Positions 1 to 7,649 of a DNA stretch of 16,381 bases are shown piece after piece. Under the pieces are notes generated by a model, which saw only the letters and a list, made by a program, of their open reading frames with translations, had not been told where the DNA came from and made no database searches. Numbering within the stretch: the first letter of the stretch is position 1; every line of letters starts with the position of its first letter. The stretch is from Terana coerulea (Eukaryota; Basidiomycota; Agaricomycetes; Polyporales; Phanerochaetaceae). The stretch spans positions 1 through 16,381 of the forward strand of contig JAKOGH010000076.1 of the NCBI GenBank assembly GCA_024811115.1, written 5' to 3'. The translations under genes and the position numbers were made by a program.

Positions 1-112
1 GAGGCGAGAAGGCAACGCTCGCGGCGAGGCACGCGGCGGAGTCGTCTTTGCTGCTGTCACCGCCGGTGTCACCCATTTCGAACACGGCGAGAGGGTCAGG
101 ATCTGCGACCAT
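1..112 (-). CDS. 5' end of an unknown protein gene (partial, runs off the window)
   Basis: An open frame starts at an ATG whose first base is position 112 and runs 37 codons to the window edge without a stop. The same frame has a TAG at 131-133, so this is its first ATG. The N-terminus begins MVADPDPLAVFEMGDTGG and continues rich in Asp, Ser and Ala; it shows no signal peptide and no family I recognise. The gene is transcribed divergently from the phytase gene. Only the N-terminus is visible, so a chance GC-rich frame cannot be excluded. The second in-frame Met (codon 13) is an alternative start. Confidence 0.4.
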   Translation of the reverse strand, partial: MVADPDPLAVFEMGDTGGDSSKDDSAACLAASVAFSP

Positions 113-905
113 GTACGACGCGTGAGCAACCTATTGGCGCACTGGATTTACCTAGGACCCGGGGTCTCTTCATTTCGTCTTCATATCTGATCTGTTAGTA
201 TTGTTTACACTTCTCAGCCTTTCGATGACCTGCTCTTCACTTACAGTCACCACGCTTAATCACTTTTGAGCTGCTTAACACATGCGCTCCAAACTTGAAT
301 ATTTTCTTACTATAAACACTCGTTGAATATCTCAATTCGATTGCTGACAATGGAACACCAAGGATACTTATGCCTGGCGTGCTACTCGAATCCCTGAACA
401 TAGAAAAGCTGGAAGGATTTGCAGATCGCAGTGCCGTTGAACAGCAATCCATTAGCATTCTGTACGTACAGCAACCTCACTGATCAGCTTGTGTAAATTC
501 TTTGGTTTAGAGAAACGAGGTTATTAAAGTACTCAACACTGATTATAGTGGCGGGATCGTCGGGAGGAGGGCCCGTGGGATATTGATGCGCCTACTTCTC
601 AATCTGTTAAGCGCTAGCGTTGAGTGCGCCTTCTCGCCTTGGCTGGTGTCTTCTTGGCTCTTGCCTCCCACCACCTCGTAACCGTCGCTGCCCAGACCGA
701 CGTATCCCCACTAAAGTACCTTCTCAGTCTCTTGGAGCGAGCGTCGGTGTACGGCCAACCAATGCATCCACGTGGGTTCATGCTAGAACTCTCGGTTATG
801 AGTGGGAGAACGTGCGTGTAACTACACCCAAGACCTTCCTCATAGCCGCCAACTTTCCCTCGGACGGCATCTTCGGATTATTCCTGCTGGTCTCGTCTCG
901 AAGCC
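113..905. promoter_or_regulatory. Divergent intergenic region upstream of the phytase gene
   Basis: About 0.8 kb lies between the start of the leftward partial gene and the phytase ATG and should hold both promoters. Positions 113-560 are AT-rich with no coding signal I trust. I could not point to a convincing TATA box or a named regulator site. A signal-peptide-like open frame that starts with GTG (624-821) is listed separately. Confidence 0.4.
624..821 (+). other. Signal-peptide-like open frame lacking an ATG (possible decayed gene 5' end)
   Basis: The frame reads GTG then RLLALAGVFLALASHHLV, a textbook secretory signal (positive residue, hydrophobic core, AAQ cleavage-like site), followed by about 40 residues and a stop. 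It has no in-frame ATG, and the next coding block belongs to the phytase in another frame. It could be the remnant of a secreted-protein gene whose ATG became GTG, or it could be chance. Nothing ties it to the phytase, whose own hydrophobic N-terminal segment lies downstream. Confidence 0.2.
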
Positions 906-2575
906 ATGTCTGGCGGTCTGTATAAAGAGGACGACCTCGAGGAGGGCCTGCTTTCCGGTACACACAAACTTGGCCGGTCCTTAAAACTCGTCAAGTGTTC
1001 TAGGAGGAACATGGTCTTCACCTTGGTTGCTCTCACCGCTGGCGGTGCCTTTCTTTCTTCAACTTTTGCCGCTTCAATTCCTAGGGCTGTCACACCGACC
1101 TTTCCCATACCGCTGAGCGAACAGTTGAACTGGGGGCAATATTCACCATATTTCCCTCACGCAACCTACGAGTCACCCCGAGCTGGCTGTGAAATCACAC
1201 AAGTGAGTAAATGCCATACTTTCCGTTCTTTTTGGTACCGATATCTGTATGTGCAGGTCAACATTGTATGTGAACCCTTGATACAGATCCTATGCAACAT
1301 TGTTAACTGGATACCCAGATTCAACGCCACGGCGCCCGCTTTCCTACAGGAGGCGCATCGACTCGTATTGTCTCGGCGCTGAATAAACTGCAATCCGTCA
1401 CGGAGTACACGAACCCTACCTTCGACTTCTTGAAGACGTTTACATACGACTTAGGTACAAGTGACTTAGTCCAGTTCGGCGCGGATCAGTATGCATTACC
1501 GTTGTAGATGATACACACTACAGCTCACTGTAGCTCCTCAGGTCTGTCGATGCTGGCCAAGAGGCATTTGAACGGTACAACAAACTGATCAGCCAGGACA
1601 ACTTGCCATTCGTGCGTTCGGATGATAGCGAGCGCGTCGTAGCCACGGCGAACAATTGGACCGCAGGCTTCGCTGCCGCCAGCCGAAATGCCTTCATCCC
1701 CAAACTTTCTGTGATCATCCCGTCCACTGTGTGTCCCATCTTCTCCCAGGCCGTTCGTGGACTGATGTAGAGTTCGTTCGCTAGGGAATGACACTTTGGA
1801 CGACGCCATGTGCCCGGCAGCAGGGACCTCGGATGCTCAGGTAGACGAGTGGACCGCAACCTTTGCTCCTCCTATTACAGCGTTCCTGAACAACGCCGCA
1901 CCCGGAGCGAACCTCACCGACGCCGACACCGTCAATCTCATCAGTCTGTGCCCGTTCGAGACCGTCGCCAAACTCGAGAAGAGCAAGTTCTGCGACCTCT
2001 TCGAGCAGATCCCGGAGTCATTCCCAGGCTTCCAATACGCCGGAGACCTGGACAAGTTCTACGGCACCGGCTACGGCCAGGCACTCGGACCCGTGCAGGG
2101 CGTCGGCTACGTCAACGAGCTCCTCGCGCGCCTCACGAACTCCGCCGTGCAGGACAGCACGCAGACGAACCGCACGCTGGACGCGGCGCCCGAGACCTTC
2201 CCACTCAACCGCACGCTCTACGCCGACTTCTCGCACGACAACCAGATGGCCGCGATCTACGCCGCGATGGGCCTCTTCCGCCAGGCCGCGCCGCTGAGCA
2301 CGACGCAGCCGGACCCCAACCGGACGTGGGTCACGAACAGCATCACGCCGTTCTCAGCGCGCATGGTCGTCGAGCGGCTGAGCTGTGCAGAGAATGGTGC
2401 AAACGTGGACAAGGTGCGCATCTTGGTGCAGGACGCGGTGCAGCCGCTGGAGTTCTGCGGGGGCGACGCGGATGGACTGTGCACGCTCGACGCTTTCGTC
2501 GAGAGCCAGTCGTTTGCGCGGAACAATGGCAATGGAGACTTCGAAAAGTGTTTTGCGAATGTCACGTCGTCGTAA
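906..2575 (+). CDS. Phytase (histidine acid phosphatase family), five exons
   Basis: Spliced model: 906-1202, 1257-1265, 1319-1488, 1542-1732, 1785-2575, giving about 485 aa. It hydrolyses phosphate monoesters of phytate (myo-inositol hexakisphosphate), normally outside the cell. Seen in the sequence: the phosphate-binding and catalytic motif RHGARFP at residues 105-111 (nucleophile His106), reached only by splicing in a 9-nt exon coding VNI; the proton-donor motif SHDN at about 372-375; conserved blocks NLPFVR, NWTAGFAAAS, NDTLDDAMCP and LEFCGGDADGLCTLDAF; several N-glycosylation sequons; and regularly placed Cys. Family resemblance is very strong, especially to basidiomycete phytases; whether attack begins at C3 or C6 cannot be read from sequence. 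Residues 1-35 are acidic then basic and precede a hydrophobic stretch (36-56), so it is either a type II anchor or secreted if Met36 is used. Oddity: the best donor of intron 4 (GTGTGT at 1729) gives the wrong frame; the in-frame model needs the weaker donor at 1733. Confidence 0.93.
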
Positions 2576-2643
2576 AACTCCCAGTTACAGCATCCATGAA
2601 GTATGTACGCTCGTTATAAATGATTACTGTATGATATCATAGC

Positions 2644-4902
2644 CTAGGGTGGAACATTGGAAGTTGCTGTTGCTGCATTCCCGCCACTCTCTTTCCTCTT
2701 TTTACGCAATGCTTCAAACTCTTTTCTTATCACCCTCTTCGCCTTGCGTGCAGCTGCTTTCGTCTTCTCGGCCGCCCGCTTCGCCTTCAGCTGCCATCCG
2801 TCCTCCGGTATCCATTCATCTTCCACTTCCTCGGTTCTGGGCCCTCGCCAGACGTACCAGAAGAACAGCACGGTCCCCAGCCCCGCCGCGCCCAGCACCC
2901 CGATCACCACGGCCAGCAGGATGCGCCCGTGTACATCCGTGTTCTGGATGCAGAACGCGGCGAGGGCGAGTGAGAAGCTCAGGACGGCGTAGAGCAGCGC
3001 GACGAGCGGGATGGAGAGGAAGTACGCCGTGATCGCGAGGTCGGCGTCGCGGTCGGCGCCATCGGACTTCGCCTTGTAGCGGGACATGTACTTGTGCTGT
3101 CAAAACGCGGGTTGGGCCAAGCTGGGAATGAGTACGTGGCGCAGTGCTTACTGCATCTTCCAGATTTGCGTCGACGTTTGCACGGTGCTTCCACGTGTGA
3201 TGGACCCCTGAACTCAAGCTGAGGACGGAGAATATGGTGGAAGCTACGGAAGCGGTCTGCTGGAAGCCAGTGATACCCTATTTCACAATGAGGCCCAAGA
3301 GTGAGTGTCAATCGTTGCTTCCAAATTTGGACTTACAGGGATTGCGAGGAATGCGATATTGGCACTACGGCTTAGGATGAGTTTATGACGCCGTGAAGAA
3401 CTAGACGACCACCTACGCAACGAAAACGGCGGCCTGAGTACGGAGCCTCGTCAGTCTCGTGTTCTTCCAGACATTCACAACATACGTACCAACAGATTGG
3501 AGTCGGACCACTCCGTCAGAAACTCCTGCAGCAGAACCCGGAAGTCTGCCAGATACACAACACCCTTCACCCTGGTAGCCTGCAAGCGTATCCGATACGC
3601 CCGATGCACGCCAAAGAACACCACTGCCAGGCAAACGTCCGCGACCCGGACCTTCCAGCCGACGGGCCCGTTAACTACGCTCCTGTACAGCTGCACGTCC
3701 AGCGTGCCGAACTTGTGTTTTTGCCGGGCGCGCTCGATCTTGACCATTGTGCGGGCTATGAGCCAATAGCTCGCTGGTGTGTAAATGCGGTCTTGGTGGA
3801 TCCCGTCTGTTGACAGAGTAGGAGGCAGTGGGTCGGCTGCACGCGATATGACGAGGGAAACGATACGTACCTGTCATCGGCCGTAAAAGCTGGATCATGC
3901 TCCATATTTGATCATTTGTGAAGGGGAAGGACGTGTCGGCGTCCCATCCTGTCATCCTCTCTGCATTTCATTAGCCAAACGAACCAGCATTTTTGGAGCC
4001 GGCAGTCTCACCAGTCGCTCCAAAAATGAGCGCGGCCTTTAGGTCTCGTTCTGCTCCGCGAGGCAAATATTTCAGATGTTTCGGATATTTCTCTATCGCC
4101 GCCCAGAACACTTCCGTCCTGACCTCGACAGGAACTAGGGCATGGCGTAAGCGACATATTTTTGGAAGGGGTCTGACGCCTACCTTTTGAGCCTCCGTTC
4201 TTCGGAGTGAGGTTGACGAGCAGACGCTGCCATTGGTCGACGATGTACGCCGTCGCCGCGCCTTGCTCGGTCAAGTCTTCGAAGTGAAGAAACTGCCACG
4301 GGTTCCCCCATAGCTTTGCGTTCGTGAAATGAGGTAAAAATACCTGAATTTTCAGAATCGCGGAATGCAGCCACGCAAACGTTGTGGGTACAGTGATATC
4401 CTCAGGTGTGACGAAGCGCAGCTCCTTATGGTAGAAATATTGGGTAGACCCGTTGAAGTGCACAGCGCGAGTCCAGCCTTGCCTTGGAGGAGTCAGATTA
4501 TTAGCTCCAATTACGGCATGGTACGCGAAGGACGACATACGGCAGAGTCTCGGTGGCGGTATTATCAGATAGCCCCGGTGCCGCTACGCTGCCTGGCCCG
4601 CCTGCATGGTATTTCACATCGCCGGCGGCACTTTGAAAGCGACTCTCGGGGTTCGTACTTGGGTTGAGTGATGGCTGGGGCGACGGGGAGGTAGCAGGGG
4701 CCGATGATGAAGGCGGAAGTGAAGGCGTGGGTGCAGGCGATGGCGGAGGCTCGGAGACTGCTCTACCAACTCCTAGAAAGTCGATTGGTCCCGACGGCGG
4801 CTTCCACTCCGTGCGAAGGAACCAGTCAGGGTTCGGTACCAAGCCACCTGGTGTCTGACCGGCACCAGAGCTCGATGCAAGAGTAGTGCCAGGTTGTGCC
4901 AT
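2644..4902 (-). CDS. WW-like domain, multi-transmembrane protein (copy A), nine exons
   Basis: Complement of 2644-3096, 3152-3277, 3337-3364, 3417-3433, 3490-3806, 3871-3960, 4012-4134, 4184-4482, 4541-4902; all phases agree, giving 604 aa. Order of parts: Pro/Ser-rich, probably disordered N-terminus (1-118); WW-like module (about 120-153) with LPQGWTRAVHFNG and YFYH, first Trp at 124, second canonical Trp absent; a middle region with the family motifs FWAAIEKYPKHLKYLP and FPFTNDQ; a hydrophobic stretch near VADVCLAVVFFGVH; then four likely membrane segments (about 397-412, 420-437, 475-503, 514-537); and a Lys/Arg-rich, probably helical tail. This layout matches, from memory, a family of WW domain-containing membrane proteins common in Agaricomycetes, function unknown. 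Copy B (10126-12254) has the same intron phases and closely similar sequence. The 3' end converges with the phytase gene only 68 bp away. This is the best-preserved member of the array. Confidence 0.85.
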
Positions 4903-5390
4903 GATGATTTACGGGCTTGGCTCAGTGGCCGGCGAACTGTAGGAAAAGGAGTTAACGCGCGAGGGCTGTCGAAAGGAAGGATACACTCGCCCATGAGCAC
5001 AGTTCAGTGTTATATCTCCTCGCTAGAGTCATGCCGTTCCTGTTGTTATGCATGCAGCTGTCAATGAGAAACAAAGCAGGGCGAATACAACGATCGCAGA
5101 ACAAAGACTCTCGAGATGGGAAGTCGCGCCTGTTGATTGGCGCTTGGGTGCTCCCCCCGTGCGAACGTAGAAGAAGAGCCTACACACGCGAGCAACGCCA
5201 ATCCGACGTGTGCGAGTGATAGAAACAGTAGACGGAGAAACGCAGCTAGTAAGAGTCAGAAGTTATTTTCCACAGGCATTTATTTGGCATTAGTATCTCA
5301 ATATTGCTACCAACGAGTTCGACGAGGCTTGAAACTGTGGAGCCTTGCTGCCCAGTGCACAGTTTTCAGTGAACCAGCCTACAGAGGAAT
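4903..5390 (-). promoter_or_regulatory. 5' leader and upstream flank of WW/TM copy A, with a probable GC-AG leader intron
   Basis: There is no coding sequence here. The stretch 4933-5028 aligns collinearly with 7152-7250 (shared CGAACTG, GGAGT, GTGT-TATAT-TC and CTAGA words; offset 2219-2222 bp), and 5238-5338 aligns with 7451-7540 (shared AAACGCAGC and TCGACGAGGC). In the second copy the aligned segment is a perfect GT-AG intron (7156-7212); here the donor reads GCGAGT, so a 54-nt GC-AG leader intron at 4937-4990 is inferred. Beyond about 5340 the sequence joins the truncated 3' end of F-box pseudogene C. Promoter elements were not identified. Confidence 0.5.
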
Positions 5391-6649
5391 GAACTCGGAA
5401 TAACACCGATCAGGGGTATAGAGGTAAGTGTCCGCGTCGTATTTCGATCCCTCCAAGGAGAAAGTGCAATCGCTAGCAGGAGGGAAGCGTTCAGGGGATT
5501 CGGACAGATGCCAGCCAAGGGTGTGAAACCAGGACTCGCGTCCTGGACGAAATGCGACTAGTTGAGAAGTCTTTGAGGCGGGACAGCGGGATTACGCAGA
5601 CCGTTCAAAACCTCTAGGCGGGCAAGAGTCTCTATCGTACTAGTATCGGGTTCTAGTGGATCTAGCACGTATTCGTCTTGCCATAGGAGAGATCTACCCA
5701 ACAATTGCATTGCCAGTGGCGGTCGATAGTTACTTGTATGTCGGTTCGGAGATAGTGCAGATGCTTGAAGACGTCAGCGCATGCCAAGATACCACCCGCC
5801 AGCTTGAGTCGTCGTAAATGAGGTAAAAATATGGTTGGCATTGCGACCTGTTCATAAAAATAGCCACTGAACTCTCCAGGCTGTCAAGAAGTGGGAGAGC
5901 TTGCAGGACCGACAGGACGTCGCGTACAAGGGGGAGCGTTTGAGATTCTGCATACACAAGCGGGCACCATGCGAAGCGTCTCAGCGTATAGCGGATAGGA
6001 TTCGGCAGGGGATGTCTCAAAGGAACGCAATTGCCGACATCGACCTCGTAGTTGGTTAGGCGGGGTGTGAGCCAGTGATTTCCAACCTCGCTCCAACCTC
6101 GGAAAACTTGAAGCGATTCCAAGAGAGGGATGTTGATTGAGAAACCGAATATCAGGGGCCATTGCGAGCTGTATGTTAGCGGTAAAGAGATCCTCAGGCT
6201 CCGAATGCGGCCCACTGTTTCATGCTCGAGCAGGTTTTGTAGCAGTTGCAGAATCACGTTAATGCGCAGAATGGCGTCCGCATCGCCGCGACCCTCGTAG
6301 AAGCATGCGACGTCGAGTGGGCAATTCTTCGAGCAACGCACGATGTGTTCTGTCCACTGCGGGGAAACAATGATCGCGTTGCGCCATAACGGCGACAGAG
6401 CCAGAGCGGCGTTGCGCCACGACCGGCATACCCCGACAGCTCGACCGCCCGGTAGGGATTCCCTTGAGCATCATGCGCAGACGGCTGGCGATCCTTACGT
6501 TTGGCTTTCTTTGCGGACCACCACCGCTCAAGTTCGTCTTGCGGAGAAGTGTCGTATAAGAATATCTTGTCAAGTATGTCCGCAGGTAGGGCGAAAATAG
6601 GCGTGGTGGACTCGGCAGCCGTCGAGAACGTTGGGGTATGGTCAGCCAT
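5391..6649 (-). pseudogene. F-box protein pseudogene (copy C), frameshifted and 3'-truncated
   Basis: It starts at the ATG at 6649 (MADHTPTFSTAAEST), just after a leader intron. The F-box first half ALPADILDKIFLYDTSP and the acidic, Trp-containing insert match copy D closely. The frame breaks near 6431-6434, where C has one base fewer than D in the segment coding ELSG-VCRSW; it continues in another frame (IVRCSKNCPLDVACFYE onward) to about 5830, where a run of five A breaks it again (homology resumes as LKLAGGILACADVF). At least one more shift occurs around 5558-5664 before VAFRPGRESWFHTLGW and KYDADTYLYTPDRC. Homology ends near 5391, and the last 200 or so residues present in D are missing. 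Intact relatives would be SCF substrate adaptors; this copy cannot encode one. A sequencing error could explain one break but not all of them. Confidence 0.8.
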
Positions 6650-6870
6650 GTCGAGGTACTGCTGCAATCGCGGTACACAGGTCACTTAGACATTCTGAGA
6701 TAAAATGAAATGCAAAGTAACTCACCTCTCGAAAGAAAGGTGACTCGTCTTCGGTGCTCGCCGTCGCCTCTACGGATGTTCTGCACGACGCAGTGAGGAG
6801 GAGAGGAGGATGGGGGTCAGGTCAACGTGCAAGAGAGCGTAAGCGCCGAAGGTTCTGCTGTCCCTCTTCT
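6650..6870 (-). promoter_or_regulatory. Leader of F-box copy C with a 5'UTR intron, conserved in copy D
   Basis: A probable 64-nt leader intron spans 6662-6725 (donor GTGAGT, acceptor TTGCAG), leaving CAGTACCTCGAC just before the ATG. Upstream, a pyrimidine-rich CCCCCATCCTCCTCTCC element and neighbouring words (ACGTTGAC and GCAGAACAT-like) recur upstream of copy D at 9665-9800, with the same spacing to the start codon (ATGGGGG at 6810 versus 9741, offset 2931; start codons offset 2934). The conservation suggests a shared core promoter or leader. Confidence 0.5.
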
Positions 6871-6914
6871 AGCTAGGCTCCACACATAGCGCAGTTATTG
6901 AGTCACCTGGGACA

Positions 6915-7250
6915 TCACTCGACGGATTTGATTAGGGAATTGTAATGCATAGCTCTGCTGGCAGCTTGTACGAAGGTAATCACATGCAGCTTATCCAGCA
7001 ACGAGTCCGTCATCAAAGACTCGCACAAATTCCTTGTTGCCACTGGCACCATCGTCGGCGGCGCTTTGCTGCTGGGCGACCTAGTGGCTTCCAGTGTGCG
7101 CATGAAACCGCTCGGAACATACGTACGGTCCCGCCGCGGCATACTGCACAACGAACTGCAGAGAAACGGAGTCAGCGCCCGAAGGTTGTCAAAAGAAGAA
7201 AAAAGTACTCACCAATAGAAGTAGCCCAGTGTGATATATCTTCACTAGAC
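6915..7250 (-). pseudogene. Remnant of a third WW/TM gene (5' leader with intact intron, body lost)
   Basis: Positions 7152-7250 are a collinear copy of the leader upstream of WW/TM gene A (4933-5028) and include a canonical GT-AG intron at 7156-7212 (donor GTGAGTAC, CTGAC branch point, acceptor CTCTGCAG). Where the coding region should follow there is only an ATG frame reading MPRRDRTYVPSGFMRTLEA and continuing with several Pro/Ser. That frame ends at 6915 without WW-like or membrane motifs, and the leader of F-box C begins nearby. The sequence between 6915 and 7151 could not be aligned to gene A. The array order (WW, F-box, this, F-box, WW) predicts a WW gene here, which supports the reading; only the leader is firmly homologous. 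Confidence 0.45.
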
Positions 7251-7649
7251 AACGGGCTGCGACGCTTGCCCTGCACACCAGCAGAATTCACCTGTCAGGG
7301 TAGAAGCTCTGACTAAGTTGAGGCGGAAATACGCGCTCATTGACCGCCGCTTTTGGTATGACGGCTTTCCAGAAGAGCGAATGCAGAATAACGACAAAAG
7401 CACAAGGGAGGACAATCCGACAAGTATGGGGAGAAAACGAAGTAGAGGGAAAACGCAGCTTGTTGTTGATTAGTGATTCATTAACATTCATTTCGCGATG
7501 GCCGTCTTAATATCTATCGTACAAACGCGCTCGACGAGGCCTTCAACAGCTGCGCGTGCTGTTCATTTTTGATCACTGTCGCTCAATAGAACCTATAGAA
7601 GAAGTAAGTCATGAAAGTACCATGAGGATTACGGACGAACGAACAATCG
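7251..7649. other. Intergenic region 3' of F-box D
   Basis: Nearly 400 bp lies between the D stop codon and the WW leader remnant. Positions 7451-7540 match 5238-5338, so this is duplicated flank. On the minus strand an ATG frame at 7288-7491 codes 67 aa with one hydrophobic stretch (IVLPCAFVVILHSLFW); it has no homologue I recognise and lies partly in the duplicated flank, so I do not call it a gene. The T-rich words near 7480-7570 may include the D polyadenylation region. Confidence 0.35.

Larger units (their letters stand above)
4933..6870 (-). repeat. Segmental duplication, copy 1 (WW leader - F-box C - F-box leader)
   Basis: This block matches 7152-9800 in the same order and orientation: WW gene leader, F-box 3' flank, F-box body and F-box leader. 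Offsets stay near 2.20-2.22 kb on the left and jump to about 2.93 kb across the F-box. Copy 1 has therefore lost roughly 0.7-0.8 kb relative to copy 2, mostly the F-box 3' part. Identity was judged by eye, not computed. Confidence 0.65.

Noticed and set aside
1810..2619. Long plus-strand frame (269 codons) over the last phytase exon
   Set aside because: It is the +1 shadow of a GC-rich phytase exon: extremely Arg-rich, no domain, while the phytase frame carries all family motifs.
2649..3032. Plus-strand frames opposite the last exon of WW/TM copy A
   Set aside because: Antisense shadows of a coding exon conserved between copies A and B on the minus strand.
6357..6431. 75-nt GT...AG segment at the first frameshift of F-box C
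   Set aside because: Good-looking sites, but splicing gives the wrong frame downstream and would delete the second half of the F-box that D encodes.
6945..7316. Plus-strand frames over the WW leader remnant, one with a hydrophobic stretch (FLVATGTIVGGALLLG)
   Set aside because: The hydrophobic frame has no ATG at its head, and its 3' half lies antisense to a duplicated non-coding leader with a minus-strand intron; chance is likelier.
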